A DNA stretch of 64,000 nucleotides from assembly GCA_947497945.1 (NCBI GenBank), contig CANMIP010000021.1:49613-113612 (forward strand), written 5' to 3'. A program made the translations under genes and the position numbers. Every line of letters begins with the position of its first letter. Within the stretch, counting starts at the first letter, position 1. This stretch comes from an uncultured Tropicimonas sp. GTDB lineage: Bacteria; Pseudomonadota; Alphaproteobacteria; Rhodobacterales; Rhodobacteraceae. The notes under the pieces are model-generated. The model was not told where the DNA came from and did not search any database. It was given only the letters and a program-made list of their open reading frames with translations. Positions 31,855-41,647 of the stretch are shown here, piece after piece.

Positions 31855-33075
31855 ATGCTCGATCTCGACTTCGTGCGCTCGAATTTCCCCGCCTTCTCCG
31901 AGCCTTCCCTGCAAGGACAGGCCTTTTTCGAGAATGCCGGCGGCTCCTATACCTGCGCCCCGGTGATCGAGCGGCTCACGCGCTTCTATCGCGAACGCAA
32001 GGTGCAGCCCTATGCGCCCTATCCCGCCTCGGAGGCGGGCGGGGCCGAGATGGACGAGGCGCGCGAACGGCTGGCCGCGATCCTCGGCGTCGAGACCGAC
32101 GAGCTGTCCTTCGGGCCTTCGACCACGCAGAACACCTATGTGCTGGCCAATGCGGTGCGCTGCTGGCTGACGCCGGGCGAGGCGATCGTGGTCACCAACC
32201 AGGACCATGAAGCCAATTCCGGGCCCTGGCGCCGGCTGGCCGATGAGGGGATCGAGGTCCGCGAATGGCGGCTTGACCCGGCGACCGGCTCGCTCGACCC
32301 GGAGGCGCTCGGACCGCTGCTGGAGGATGGCAAGGTGCGGCTGGTCTGCTTCCCGCATTGCTCCAATGTCGTGGCCGAGATCAACGATGTTGCCGCGATC
32401 ACCGCGGCTGCCCATGCCGCCGGCGCCTTCACCTGCGTCGATGGCGTGTCCTATGCGCCGCATGGGTTGCCGGATGTCGGCGCGCTCGGCGCTGATATCT
32501 ATCTCTTCTCAAGCTACAAGACCTATGGGCCGCATCAGGGCGTGATGGTGGTTCGCCGCCAGCTTGGATTCGAGCTGCCCAACCAGGCGCATTTCTTCAA
32601 TGGCGAGGTGCTCTACAAGCGCTTCACCCCGGCCGGGCCGGACCACGCGCAGGTGGCGTCTTCTGCCGGCATGGCCGATTATGTCGACCTGCTGGCCGCG
32701 CATCACGGCATCGACGGCAACGCCGCGGAGCGTGGGGCGGGGGTGCATGACCTGATGCGGGCGCATGAGGTCGTGTTGATGCAGCCGCTGCTCGACTATC
32801 TCGCGGCGCGCAACGACCTGCGGCTGATCGGTCCGCGCGAGGCTGAACGGCGCGCACCGACCATCGCGGTCGACCTGGGGCGGAACGCCGAAGAGGCGGC
32901 GCGCAGGCTCGCCGCGCATGGGATCATGGCGGGGGGCGGCGATTTCTACGCGGTCCGGCCGCTTCAGGCGCTCGGGGTCGATCTCGACAAGGGCGTGTTG
33001 CGGCTCAGCTTCGTGCATTACACCAGCCAGGCGGAGATCGACCAGCTCCTCGCCGCGCTGGACGCAACGCTCTGA
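31855..33075 (+). CDS. Class-V aminotransferase / cysteine desulfurase-like PLP enzyme
   Basis: A 406-residue fold-type I PLP protein. Key features: GPSTTQNTYVLANA (PLP phosphate region), HCSNVVAEINDV, CVDGVSYAPHGLPDV (Asp and His contacting PLP) and the PLP-binding Lys in SSYKTYGPHQG. The start ATG 31855 has GGAGG upstream. It resembles SufS/CsdA-like or kynureninase-like aminotransferases in this superfamily, but a desulfurase active-site Cys loop is not evident, so another lyase or aminotransferase reaction is likely. It converges on msrB. Confidence 0.85.
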   Translation: MLDLDFVRSNFPAFSEPSLQGQAFFENAGGSYTCAPVIERLTRFYRERKVQPYAPYPASEAGGAEMDEARERLAAILGVETDELSFGPSTTQNTYVLANAVRCWLTPGEAIVVTNQDHEANSGPWRRLADEGIEVREWRLDPATGSLDPEALGPLLEDGKVRLVCFPHCSNVVAEINDVAAITAAAHAAGAFTCVDGVSYAPHGLPDVGALGADIYLFSSYKTYGPHQGVMVVRRQLGFELPNQAHFFNGEVLYKRFTPAGPDHAQVASSAGMADYVDLLAAHHGIDGNAAERGAGVHDLMRAHEVVLMQPLLDYLAARNDLRLIGPREAERRAPTIAVDLGRNAEEAARRLAAHGIMAGGGDFYAVRPLQALGVDLDKGVLRLSFVHYTSQAEIDQLLAALDATL

Positions 33076-33091
33076 GGGGCGCGGCGCGGGG

Positions 33092-33496
33092 TCAGTCCGC
33101 GCCATCCTCCGGCTCGAAATCGAGCGCCACGCCGTTGATGCAGTAGCGCAGGCCGGTGGGGGCGGGGCCGTCCGGGAAGACATGACCCAGATGGCCGTCG
33201 CATCGGGCGCAATGCACCTCGGTGCGGATCATGCCATGCCGCGCATCCCGGCTCTCGCCGATCCCGCCCTCTTGCAGCGGACGGGTGAAGCTCGGCCAAC
33301 CGCAGCCGGCGTCGAACTTGTCATCCTGTTCGAAAAGCGGCGCGCCGCAGCCGGCGCAGCGGAAGGTGCCGGCGGTCTCCGGGAAGCTGTCATGGGTGAA
33401 GGGGCGCTCGGTCCCGTGTTTGCGCATCACCTCGTATCCCAGGTCTCCCAATGCCTCGCGCCATTCGGTCTCCGTCTTCGTCACCTTGTCCGACAT
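33092..33496 (-). CDS. msrB: Peptide-methionine (R)-S-oxide reductase
   Basis: A 134-residue MsrB. Zinc-binding CxxC pairs CAGC and CARC, the substrate region GCGWPSFT and the catalytic Cys in [11 protein letters not shown] are all present. It repairs methionine-R-sulfoxide in oxidised proteins using thioredoxin. No export signal from the chosen ATG 33496, so it is cytoplasmic. A 16-bp gap separates it from the convergent aminotransferase gene. Confidence 0.95.
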   Translation of the reverse strand: MSDKVTKTETEWREALGDLGYEVMRKHGTERPFTHDSFPETAGTFRCAGCGAPLFEQDDKFDAGCGWPSFTRPLQEGGIGESRDARHGMIRTEVHCARCDGHLGHVFPDGPAPTGLRYCINGVALDFEPEDGAD

Positions 33497-33747
33497 CTGT
33501 CTCTCCCGTCCTGTTGCTGCTTCCGACATATAGGGGCTTGGCAGATTTGACACCTGTTCGGGATCACGATTGCCGGAGGCGGCGTCCCCGGCGCGGCGGA
33601 GCGAGTGTATGTGGCCGCTCCCGATCCCCGCAGGGAAGGACAAGCGGTTGGGGAGGCTTGCCGCCGAGCAGAGCTCGAGCGGCGATGGCGCCGCTTCGCG
33701 GCGCGGCGGTGGCGAGGGGGGCAAGGGGATGGTCGCGGGCTTCAGGC

Positions 33748-33912
33748 CGGAGCGCTGAAGGGCGCGAACTCAGGGCGAAGCCGCCTGACCGTTCCGGCGG
33801 GCTGGTGCTTTGTCACCCGTGCGCACCGGATTGAGCGCCTTCGGATTCGGACGTGACAAGGTGCAGCCTCCTGATGTTACGGCACCATCCCACGGGAAGG
33901 CGCTGGCACGGC
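33748..33912 (+). repeat. Dispersed MITE-like element, copy B (degenerate)
   Basis: Same orientation as copy A. It keeps CGGAGCGCTGAAGGGC (33748-33763), the GTTCCGGCGGGC-GGTGCTTTGTCA core and the right end GCGCTGGCACGGC (ending 33912). The left inverted arm has lost about eight bases, so the ends no longer pair fully. It lies between msrB and the HerA-like gene in a gap of about 460 bp; I see no gene in the rest of that gap. Confidence 0.72.
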
Positions 33913-33959
33913 TATCGCGGCGCTTCTGTGTGCCGGCCACGAAGGCCCGCCAGGTCCGC

Positions 33960-35504
33960 CTATCGACCGCGAAACAGCCCACCCAGAACCCCGCGCACGA
34001 TGGCCTTGCCCGATTGCGTTCCCAATTGTCGCGCGAAGCTCTTGGCAAAGGTTTCGCCAACAGAATCCGAACGGGAGGAGCGCCGCTTCGGCTTGGCGCT
34101 GGACCGTCCGACCCGGCTGCCTGAATACCGCCGCGCCGAGCGGTATTCCCGCTCCGCCATGGGCGCGTCTTCCTCGTCGCGCTCGATCTCTTCGGCGGCC
34201 TGAGCGGCTTGCTCGGCCCGTGCGGCCAGGATCTCATGGGCGCTGCGCCGGTCCAGCAGCGTGTCGTATTTCCCGGCCACCGGCGAGGCCTGCATCACCG
34301 CCGCGCGTGTACTGTCATCCAGCGGGCCGAGCTGGGAGGAGGGGGGACGGATGAGCGTCCGCTCGGCGATCCCTGGCGCGCCCTTCTTCACGAGGAAAGA
34401 GGTCACCGCCTCACCGGTTCCGACCTCGCGGATCGCTGCCTCGATGTCGAAGCGGGGATTGTCACGATAGGTCTCGGCTGCCTGTTTCAGTGCCCGTCGG
34501 TCCTTGGCCGTGAAGGCGCGCAGCGCGTGCTGGATGCGGTTGCCGAGCTGCCCGAGAATGTCGTCGGGCACATCGGCCGGATTCTGGGTGACGAAATAGA
34601 CGCCGACCCCCTTGGAGCGGATCAGGCGCGCCACCTGCTCGACCTTGTCCACAAGCGCCTTTGGCGCGTCCTCGAACAGCAGATGTGCCTCGTCGAAGAA
34701 GAAGACCAACTTCGGCTTCTCGGGATCGCCCACCTCCGGCAGAGTCTCGAACAGCTCGCTCAGGAGCCAGAGCAGGAAGGTCGCGTAGGTGCGCGGCGCG
34801 GCCATGAGCTGGTCGGCAGCGAGGATGTTGACCCGGCCCCGGCCGGTCTCGTCGGTCAGGAAGAGATCCTCCAGCGCCAGCGCCGGTTCGCCGAAGAGCC
34901 GGTCGCCGCCCTCGTTCTCCAGCATCAGCAGGCGGCGCTGGATGGCGCCGACCGAAGCGGTGGAGATGTTTCCATAGCGCAGCGAGAGTGACTTGCGGTT
35001 CTCGCCGACCCAGACCAGCAAAGATTGCAGGTCGGCAAGGTCGAGCAGCGCCAGCCCCTGTTCGTCGGCGACGCGGAAGGCGATGTTGAGGATCCCCTCC
35101 TGAACCTCCGAGAGATTGAGCAGCCGCGACAGTAGCAGCGGCCCCATTTCTTCGACCGTTGTCCGGACCGGGTGGCCCTTCTTGCCGAAGAGATCCCAGA
35201 AGGTGACGGGGCAGGCGGCATATTCCAGGTCCAGCCCGATCGTCGCCGCCCGCTCCATGAAGGGCGCATGCAGCGGTGCATCCGCCGAGCCTGAGGCCGC
35301 CATGCCGCTCAGGTCCCCCTTCACATCCGACAGGAAGACCGGCACGCCCGCATTCGAGAAACTCTCGGCCAGGATTTGCAGCGTGACCGTCTTGCCGGTC
35401 CCGGTCGCGCCCGCGACCAGCCCGTGCCGGTTGGCATATTTCAGCATCAATTCCTGGGGGGTCGCATAGCCTTCCGCCCCGCCGCCAACAAAGATTGTGC
35501 TCAT
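33960..35504 (-). CDS. HerA/YjgR-like P-loop ATPase (DUF853 family)
   Basis: A 514-residue ATPase with Walker [13 protein letters not shown] near residue 32, Walker [13 protein letters not shown] near 265 and a sensor region [16 protein letters not shown]-terminal IFVGGG and a C-terminal low-complexity basic/acidic tail ([11 protein letters not shown] ... [12 protein letters not shown]) precede a conserved end [16 protein letters not shown]. YjgR-type proteins are HerA-related hexameric ATPases of unknown cellular task; DNA handling is suspected. The start ATG 35504 gives the family's usual N-terminus. Confidence 0.87.
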   Translation of the reverse strand: MSTIFVGGGAEGYATPQELMLKYANRHGLVAGATGTGKTVTLQILAESFSNAGVPVFLSDVKGDLSGMAASGSADAPLHAPFMERAATIGLDLEYAACPVTFWDLFGKKGHPVRTTVEEMGPLLLSRLLNLSEVQEGILNIAFRVADEQGLALLDLADLQSLLVWVGENRKSLSLRYGNISTASVGAIQRRLLMLENEGGDRLFGEPALALEDLFLTDETGRGRVNILAADQLMAAPRTYATFLLWLLSELFETLPEVGDPEKPKLVFFFDEAHLLFEDAPKALVDKVEQVARLIRSKGVGVYFVTQNPADVPDDILGQLGNRIQHALRAFTAKDRRALKQAAETYRDNPRFDIEAAIREVGTGEAVTSFLVKKGAPGIAERTLIRPPSSQLGPLDDSTRAAVMQASPVAGKYDTLLDRRSAHEILAARAEQAAQAAEEIERDEEDAPMAEREYRSARRYSGSRVGRSSAKPKRRSSRSDSVGETFAKSFARQLGTQSGKAIVRGVLGGLFRGR

Positions 35505-35623
35505 ATCCTGCCTCCAGCCCCGATTTTCTGCAAAAATACACGGCTTTCGGAGATGTTCCAGCGCCGCGATGGCCCGAACCTTTCTATTTGTGTTCAAAAT
35601 CTTGGCAGGTTGGATTTTGACTG

Positions 35624-35652
35624 TTGACGGATCATCTGGATGGAAATAGCGT
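35624..35652 (+). promoter_or_regulatory. Predicted promoter of a candidate small RNA
   Basis: TTGACG (35624-35629), a 17-bp spacer and TAGCGT (35647-35652) form a moderate sigma70-type promoter in the divergent gap between the HerA-like and IalB-like genes. It points toward two hairpins with a T-run about 55-100 bases downstream. Confidence 0.42.
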
Positions 35653-35658
35653 TCGTTT

Positions 35659-35750
35659 CGTCAAGTCGGCCCGTCCGACAGGGAGAAAAAATCGGTGCAA
35701 AAGCATCGCGGGGAAACACCCCGCAAAAGGGGTCCTGATGGGCCCTTTTT
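35659..35750 (+). ncRNA. Candidate small RNA or attenuated leader
   Basis: A promoter-like sequence upstream and two successive hairpins at the 3' end define a unit of about 90 nt. Hairpin 1 pairs GCGGGG (35708-35713) with CCCCGC (35719-35724); hairpin 2 pairs AAAAGGG (35725-35731) with CCCTTTT (35743-35749) and runs into T5. A terminator here serves neither flanking gene, as both are transcribed away from it. It could be an independent sRNA or a terminated leader of the IalB gene 147 bp downstream. No family recognised. Confidence 0.42.
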
Positions 35751-35896
35751 GTGCCTTTGGGCGCTGCGTTCCCGCCGCCCGTCCCGCATCCGCTCACAAT
35801 CGCGTCGCCGCTGCGCCATTGATCGCTGACATGCGGGTTTGCCCATGCTAAACCACGCGCCAAGGATAACCTCGAGCAAAGAAGCGACTCCCAGAA

Positions 35897-36589
35897 ATGA
35901 CCATTCTTTCGTCTTCCCGTCTTGTCCCCCTGGCGCTGGCCGCCATGATCGCCGCTCTGCCCGCAGGGGCCCAGGAGAGCGCAACCGATGCTGCCGAAGC
36001 CGACGCAGCGGCGCCCGAGGCCGTTGCGGCTGAAACCGAGGCGAGCGAGGAGGCGGCCGCGCCCGCGGAAGGGGCGGGGCAGGATGCGCTCGGCCAGCCT
36101 TACGTGGCCGATGTTATCGATGACTGGCAGATCGAGTGCCTGCGCACCACGCTGGAAGCCGATCCCTGCCGGATGGTGCAGCTGTTGCTCGACCAGGGCA
36201 ACCCGGCCGTGCGTGTCGAGATCGTTGCCTTGCCCGAAGGCGGGCCGGCCCCGGCGGTCGCGACTTTCTATTCGCCGCTGCAAACCCTGCTCTCCGAGCA
36301 GCTGACGCTGTCGGTTGATGGCGGGCGCAAGAGCAAGCACATGTTCAACTATTGCACGCCGCAATTCTGCGTCGCCCAGGTGCCCTTCGCGCCCGATGCC
36401 GTGGCGGCCTTCAAGCGCGGCAACAAGGCCGAGGCGATCATCGTCCCGCTGCAGGCGCCGGACCAGACGGTTGTTCTGGAGATGTCGCTGAAGGGCTTCA
36501 CGGCCGGCTTTGACCAGGCGGTGGAACTGACGGCCGCCAGCACGGCCGCCATCAAGAAGGCGAATGCCGCCGCCCAGGGCGGGAACTGA
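35897..36589 (+). CDS. Invasion-associated locus B (IalB) family exported protein
   Basis: A 230-residue protein. Signal peptide (LVPLALAAMIAALPAGAQ), then an Ala/Glu-rich low-complexity linker (about residues 25-65), then the IalB domain beginning DDWQIECLR, with paired Cys (ECLRTTLEADPC; YCTPQFC). The family is periplasmic in alphaproteobacteria; it was named from Bartonella but is common in free-living species, where its role is unclear. The acidic linker may be a wall- or membrane-spacer. Confidence 0.85.
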   Translation: MTILSSSRLVPLALAAMIAALPAGAQESATDAAEADAAAPEAVAAETEASEEAAAPAEGAGQDALGQPYVADVIDDWQIECLRTTLEADPCRMVQLLLDQGNPAVRVEIVALPEGGPAPAVATFYSPLQTLLSEQLTLSVDGGRKSKHMFNYCTPQFCVAQVPFAPDAVAAFKRGNKAEAIIVPLQAPDQTVVLEMSLKGFTAGFDQAVELTAASTAAIKKANAAAQGGN

Positions 36590-36632
36590 TCCCGCGCAGG
36601 GGAGGTCGCGCCTTCGTGCGGGAGATGCAAGC

Positions 36633-36662
36633 GGTCGCGCCCGGTCCGGGCGCGGCCTTTTT
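36633..36662 (+). terminator. Rho-independent terminator after the IalB-family gene
   Basis: GGTCGCGCCC (36633-36642) pairs with GGGCGCGGCC (36648-36657), loop GGTCC, followed by TTTTT. One G-U pair. Confidence 0.85.
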
Positions 36663-36790
36663 CATGCCGGTGGGACGGGCAGCCCCGCTGCAACACTGTC
36701 AGATTTCCGACATGGCTTGCATGTAAGATGGCTTGGAACCAGATTCGTCTCGTGGCGGTGGGCGCCGCGAGTCACGGCAAGGAGCCAAGC

Positions 36791-37525
36791 ATGCTGAACC
36801 TGCATCGCGGGTGCTACCAGGCGCGCCTGGCCGAGACCGAGGCCGAGACCGAGGCCGTCCTTGCGCTGCGGTCGCTCTGTTTCCGGGAAGGATCGGCGGG
36901 CGACAAGGACGGGTTCGACGCAATCTGCCACCACGTCATGGTCGAGGAAACCCGCAGCGGGCGGCTTGTCGGCACCTTCCGCCTGTTGCCGCTCAAGGCG
37001 GGCGAGGAGATTGGCCAGAGCTATTCGGCGCAATATTACGAGCTGTCGGCCCTGCGCGCCTTTGACGGGCCGATGATCGAGATGGGGCGCTTCTGTATCC
37101 ATCCCGACCTGAACGACCCGGACATCCTCCGCGTTGCCTGGGGTGCGATGACCCGCTATGTCGACGAGACCGGGGTCGAAATGCTCTTTGGCTGCTCCTC
37201 CTTCAAGGGGACGGAGGCGGAGGATTACATGGATGCCTTCGCCCTGCTCAAGGAACGCCACCTCGCGCCGAAGCGCTGGCTGCCGCGGGTCAAGGCGCCG
37301 AATGTCTTCCGCTTCGCCCGGCTGCTGCGCCGCAAGCCGGACCTGAAGCGGGCCATGACGGGCATGCCGCCGCTTCTGCGGACCTACCTGCTCATGGGCG
37401 GCTGGGTCAGCGATCATGCGGTGGTCGACCGCGATCTCGGCACGTTGCATGTCTTCACCGGGCTGGAGATCCGCGCCATCCCGCCGGCGCGCAAACGCCT
37501 GCTGCGGGGCGTGGCGGCCGGTTGA
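36791..37525 (+). CDS. olsB: L-ornithine N-alpha-acyltransferase (GNAT, OlsB type)
   Basis: A 244-residue protein of the autoinducer-synthase/OlsB-like acyltransferase superfamily. Typical parts: QARLAETEAETEAVLALRSLCF, the Asp-rich DGFDAICHHVMVE, RLVGTFRLLP, IEMGRFCIHPD and LFGCSSFKG. OlsB transfers a 3-hydroxyacyl group from ACP to ornithine, the first step of phosphorus-free ornithine lipid synthesis. AAGGAGCC precedes ATG 36791. The second-step gene olsA, often next door, is not in this window on either side. Confidence 0.82.
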   Translation: MLNLHRGCYQARLAETEAETEAVLALRSLCFREGSAGDKDGFDAICHHVMVEETRSGRLVGTFRLLPLKAGEEIGQSYSAQYYELSALRAFDGPMIEMGRFCIHPDLNDPDILRVAWGAMTRYVDETGVEMLFGCSSFKGTEAEDYMDAFALLKERHLAPKRWLPRVKAPNVFRFARLLRRKPDLKRAMTGMPPLLRTYLLMGGWVSDHAVVDRDLGTLHVFTGLEIRAIPPARKRLLRGVAAG

Positions 37526-37579
37526 CGGAGCCGGCGGGGGGAGCGTTACTGCGCTGAGGATTCAAGCGACATCACGCGA

Positions 37580-37716
37580 GCCGTGCCGGCGCCTGCCCGT
37601 GGGATGGCGCTGCAACGAGTGTGATCTGCACTTTATCCCGGCCAGATCCGAAGAAGTTCAAGCCGTTGCGCTTGGATGACAAAGCGCCAGCCCGCCGGGA
37701 CGGGCAGGCGCTGCCT
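37580..37716 (-). repeat. Dispersed MITE-like element, copy C (inverted orientation)
   Basis: Reverse complement of copy A with only scattered mismatches across about 137 bp, including the TGGGATGGCGC, CTTTATCCCGGCCAGATCCGAAGAAG and GATGACAAAGCGCC segments. The left arm GCCGTGCCGGCGCCTGCCCGT (37580-37600) pairs imperfectly with 37700-37713. It lacks the upstream extension shared by A and B. It fills much of the 363-bp gap between olsB and the ABC-F gene; I see no gene in the rest of the gap. Confidence 0.78.
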
Positions 37717-37888
37717 CTCGGCGATTGCGGGCAATCGCTTGCCGGCAGGGCATTGCAGTGCATTGCCCGTCAGGACGGCGGCTTCGCCTTGCTTCCGTGC
37801 CCAACAGTGCATCGGCCTAAAGGCTCCAATCGGCTCTTGACGCCCAACGCCGCTTGATATTTCCCGCCCCCTGCCTTAGCTCGCGCCC

Positions 37889-39712
37889 ATGGCACGTGCA
37901 CCCCTTCTCCAGCTTTCCGATATCTCGCTCACCTTTGGCGGCAATCCCGTCTTTTCCGAGCTCGGCCTCTCCGTCCAGCAAGGCGACCGCATGGCGCTTG
38001 TCGGGCGCAACGGCTCAGGCAAGTCGACCCTGATGAAGGTCATGGCCGGGCTGGTCGAGGCCGATGCCGGCGAGCGGATCGTGCCGCCGGGCGTCCATGT
38101 CGGCTATATGGAGCAGGACCCGACCATGGCGGGCCATGCCACGCTCGGGGATTTTGCTGCCTCCGACCTGCCCGAAGGCGAGGCCTACCGGGTCGAGATG
38201 GCCGGCGAGGGGCTCAAGCTCGATCTCGCCCGACCCATCGAGACCGCCTCGGGCGGCGAGCGCCGCCGGGCGGCGCTGGCCAAGCTTCTGGCCGAGGCGC
38301 CGGAGCTGATGTTGCTCGACGAGCCGACCAACCATCTCGACATCCAGGCCATCCAGTGGCTGGAGGAGCAGCTCGCCGAGACCCGTGCCGCCTTCGTGCT
38401 GATCTCCCACGACCGCGCCTTTCTCAACCGGCTGACCCGGGCGACGCTCTGGCTCGATCGCGGCGTCGTGCGCCGGCAGGAGCATGGGTTCACCAGTTTC
38501 GAAGCGTGGCGGGACAAGGTCTGGGCCGAAGAAGACGAGGCGCGCCACAAGCTCGACCGCAAGATCAAGGCCGAGGCGCGTTGGGCGGTCGAGGGGATCT
38601 CGGCGCGCCGGACCCGCAACCAGGGACGGGTGCGGGCGCTCAAGACACTCCGGGCCGAGCGCTCGGCGCAGATCCGGCGGCAGGGAACGGCGGATCTGGC
38701 GATCGACACCGGCAAGGCTTCTGGCAAGCTTGTCGTGGAAGTCAAAGATATTTCAAAGGCGTACGACGACAAGCTCATCCTGAAACCCTTTTCCATGCGG
38801 ATCCAGCGCGGCGAACGGGTTGCGTTTGTCGGCCCAAATGGCGCCGGCAAGACGACGCTCTTGAAGATGCTCACGGGCGAGCTTGAGCCCGATACCGGCA
38901 CAGTCCGGCTCGGTACGAATCTCGAGCTGGCCGTGTTCGACCAGACACGCGCACAACTCAACCCCGACGCGACGCTCTGGGAGAGCCTGACCGGGGACAA
39001 GGCGCTGCGCGTGCAGGGCCGGGGCGGCGACCAGGTGATGGTGCGCGGCACTCCCAAACATGTCGTTGGCTACCTCAAGGATTTCCTCTTCTCCGAAGCG
39101 CAGGCCCGCGCTCCGGTCCGTTCGCTCTCCGGCGGAGAGAAGGCACGGCTGCTGCTGGCGAAAATCCTCGCACGTCCGGCGAACCTGCTGGTGCTCGACG
39201 AGCCGACCAACGATCTCGATATCGAGACGCTCGACCTGCTGCAGGAGCTGATCTCCGATTATGACGGCACGGTGCTGCTGGTCAGCCACGACCGGGACTT
39301 CCTCGACCGGATCGCGACCACAACGGTCGCGATGGAAGGCGACGGGCGGGCGATGATCTATGCCGGCGGCTGGAGCGATTACCAGATGCAGCGGGCGGAG
39401 ACTGCGCGCGCGGCCAAACCGGCACGGGCGAAGGCTGAAAAGACGAGTGTTCCGCAGGTGCCGGCGGCACAAACCAGTCCGGCATCCGGGTTGACCTTCA
39501 CCGAGAAACATCGCCTGGAGGCGCTGCCCGGCGAGATCGAGCGGCTGGAGGCGGAGATCGGCAAGCTGGAGCAGTTTCTCTCCGACCCGGAGCTGTTCAC
39601 GGCCCAGCCGGCGAAGTTCGAGAAGGCCAGCGAGGCGTTGGTCGAGCGGCAACAGGCCTTGTCGGCGGCCGAAGAGGAATGGCTCGAACTGGAAGAGAAG
39701 GCCGCGGGCTAG
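37889..39712 (+). CDS. ABC-F family ATPase (Uup-like)
   Basis: A 607-residue soluble protein with two ABC ATPase domains. Walker A motifs GRNGSGKST (about residue 37) and GPNGAGKTT (about 315), signatures SGGERRRAALAK and LSGGEKARLLLAK, Walker B with LLDEPTNHLDI and VLDEPTNDLDI, joined by the basic/acidic P-site-tRNA-interaction linker. The last 80 residues form a coiled coil (LPGEIERLEAEIGKLEQFL) as in Uup. No membrane partner is encoded. ABC-F proteins act on the ribosome; Uup also affects transposon excision. Confidence 0.92.
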   Translation: MARAPLLQLSDISLTFGGNPVFSELGLSVQQGDRMALVGRNGSGKSTLMKVMAGLVEADAGERIVPPGVHVGYMEQDPTMAGHATLGDFAASDLPEGEAYRVEMAGEGLKLDLARPIETASGGERRRAALAKLLAEAPELMLLDEPTNHLDIQAIQWLEEQLAETRAAFVLISHDRAFLNRLTRATLWLDRGVVRRQEHGFTSFEAWRDKVWAEEDEARHKLDRKIKAEARWAVEGISARRTRNQGRVRALKTLRAERSAQIRRQGTADLAIDTGKASGKLVVEVKDISKAYDDKLILKPFSMRIQRGERVAFVGPNGAGKTTLLKMLTGELEPDTGTVRLGTNLELAVFDQTRAQLNPDATLWESLTGDKALRVQGRGGDQVMVRGTPKHVVGYLKDFLFSEAQARAPVRSLSGGEKARLLLAKILARPANLLVLDEPTNDLDIETLDLLQELISDYDGTVLLVSHDRDFLDRIATTTVAMEGDGRAMIYAGGWSDYQMQRAETARAAKPARAKAEKTSVPQVPAAQTSPASGLTFTEKHRLEALPGEIERLEAEIGKLEQFLSDPELFTAQPAKFEKASEALVERQQALSAAEEEWLELEEKAAG

Positions 39713-40159
39713 CGACCGTCGACGCTCGGCAAGTCTCCCGTTCTGATCGCTTTCAGCTCTCACAGCGCGAGTCTGAGACCCGCCAGACTGGTTCCGGCCC
39801 GGGCCAACCGCTCCGGCCGGATCGGCTGAGACAAATCGCTGATTTCCCTGCGGGGAGCCTCCGCAAACAGGTCCCTGCTGATCCCGGCGGGCAGGGCGAG
39901 ACTCCAGCCCTCGGAGTGTGCGCAATCGTCCCGCAAGATATTGATATAAAATGTCCTTTATGGGCGTGAGGCAGCGGTTCGGTTCCTCCAGTCGAAGCTG
40001 CATGCGGAGGTTTCTGGTCCCCGGTTTGTGCGCCCATCGCACAGTCGCCCGAGATAGGCCCAAAATGTCGCAGCTCCAGAGTGGTGCCGTTGACGACGGA
40101 TCTGCCCTCGTGGTTCGTAGGAACAACAACACATAAACATATTCGCAAGGGACAATTCG
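39713..40159. other. Intergenic region before the RND efflux pair
   Basis: About 450 bp without a recognisable gene, tRNA or terminator. An AT-rich patch at about 39938-39965 and another at 40125-40148 could hold promoter elements for the efflux operon. No regulator gene lies here. Confidence 0.4.
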
Positions 40160-41647
40160 ATGGGGACCATCGCACGCACCGGACTGGGACTGGCAATCGG
40201 AGGCGTCTCGCTGGCCCTGCTGCTGTCGGCGGCCGGGATCATCCATGATGCATGGCAAGACCGCGTCGGCAGCGCGACGAAGACGAAACAGCCGCGCGAA
40301 CGCAGCTACGCGGTCTCCGTAGCCCCCCTGGAAGCGGAAACTGTCGCCCCGATCATCACCGCCTATGGGCACCTGGAGAGCGGCCGGACCCTTGAGCTGC
40401 GCGCTGCGGTCGCCGGAAAGCTGGTGTCGCTGTCGGCGCAGTTCCGCGATGGCGGGCTGGTGGCGGCCGGCGATGTGCTCTTCGCCGTCGACCCGACGAA
40501 GCTCGAAACGGCGGTGGCGCTGGCCGAGACCGATGTTGCGGAAGCAGAGGCGACGATGGCGGAGGCCGCGTCGGCGCTGGAGTTGGCGCGGCTGGAGGCG
40601 GATGCCTCCGGGGAGCAGTTCGACCTGCGGGTGCAGGCAGCCGACCGGCAGCAGGGGCTGCGGGACAGGGGCGTGACGACAGAGGCCGAGCTTGAAGCCG
40701 CCGTGCTGGCAAGGGCCGCCGCCGAGCAGACCTTGCTGAACCGGCAACAGGTCGTGGCCGGGGACGAGGCCCGGCTGGCCCAGGCGGAGATCACCCTGCG
40801 CCGCAAGACGATCGCGCTGGAAGAGGCGCGCCGCGACCTGGCGGATGCGGAGCATCGTGCGCCTTTCGCCGGTGTCGTGAGCGATGTCACGGCCATCGAG
40901 GGGCGGCTGGTCTCGGCGAATGAACAGCTCGGCGTGCTGATCGACACGGCGGCGCTCGAAGTCGCGTTCCGGGTGACGAACAACCAATATGCCCGGCTGC
41001 TGAACGACCAGGGCGGGATGCGGAAGGCGGATGTCGAGGTGCTGGTGCAGCGGGGCCGGGCGACCACCACGCTGCCGGCAAAGCTCGACAGGGCGGGGGC
41101 CGAGCGCGACGAAGGGCAGATCGGGCGGCTGGTCTATGCCCGCCTCGTCGATCCCGACCCGAATTTCGTCCAGCAGGGCGATTTCGTCACCATCCGCATT
41201 CCGGAGCGCCCGCTCGAGGGCGTGGCGCGCATCCCGACAACGGCGGCGACCACGGATGGGCGGATCCTGCTGGTCGGCGAGGATAACCGGCTGGAAGAAC
41301 ACCAGGCCACGCTGCTGCGCCATCAGGGCGACGAGATCATCGTGGGCGACGTGCCCTTCGGCCGGAGTTTCGTCGAGATCCGGGCGCTGCAGCTCGGCCC
41401 GGGGATCCAGGTCACACCAGTCCTGCCGAAGCCCGACGGCGCGCCGGTCGCGGCCCCCGCCGCGGCGCCCGCGCCCGACACGATCGCGCTGGAGGAGGAT
41501 CGCCGCGCCGCGATCATCGCCTTCATCGAAGCCAGCGAGCAGATGAAGCCCGAAAAGCGGGTGCAATGGCTGGCCGAGCTGGCGCAGCCCGAGGTGCCCC
41601 GCGCCACGGTCGAGAAGTTTGAAGCCAAGATGGCGGAGGGGCAGTGA
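40160..41647 (+). CDS. RND efflux periplasmic adaptor (membrane fusion) protein
   Basis: A 495-residue protein with an N-terminal membrane anchor (GLAIGGVSLALLLSAAG). The lipoyl-like half motifs ITAYGHLESGRTLELRA and APFAGVVSDV flank a long alpha-hairpin (about residues 115-225, rich in Ala/Glu/Leu heptads), followed by beta-barrel and membrane-proximal parts. The C-terminus carries an unusual Pro/Ala linker and acidic helix. The next gene, the pump, overlaps its stop, so both are made together. Outer-membrane partner not in view. Confidence 0.9.
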   Translation: MGTIARTGLGLAIGGVSLALLLSAAGIIHDAWQDRVGSATKTKQPRERSYAVSVAPLEAETVAPIITAYGHLESGRTLELRAAVAGKLVSLSAQFRDGGLVAAGDVLFAVDPTKLETAVALAETDVAEAEATMAEAASALELARLEADASGEQFDLRVQAADRQQGLRDRGVTTEAELEAAVLARAAAEQTLLNRQQVVAGDEARLAQAEITLRRKTIALEEARRDLADAEHRAPFAGVVSDVTAIEGRLVSANEQLGVLIDTAALEVAFRVTNNQYARLLNDQGGMRKADVEVLVQRGRATTTLPAKLDRAGAERDEGQIGRLVYARLVDPDPNFVQQGDFVTIRIPERPLEGVARIPTTAATTDGRILLVGEDNRLEEHQATLLRHQGDEIIVGDVPFGRSFVEIRALQLGPGIQVTPVLPKPDGAPVAAPAAAPAPDTIALEEDRRAAIIAFIEASEQMKPEKRVQWLAELAQPEVPRATVEKFEAKMAEGQ

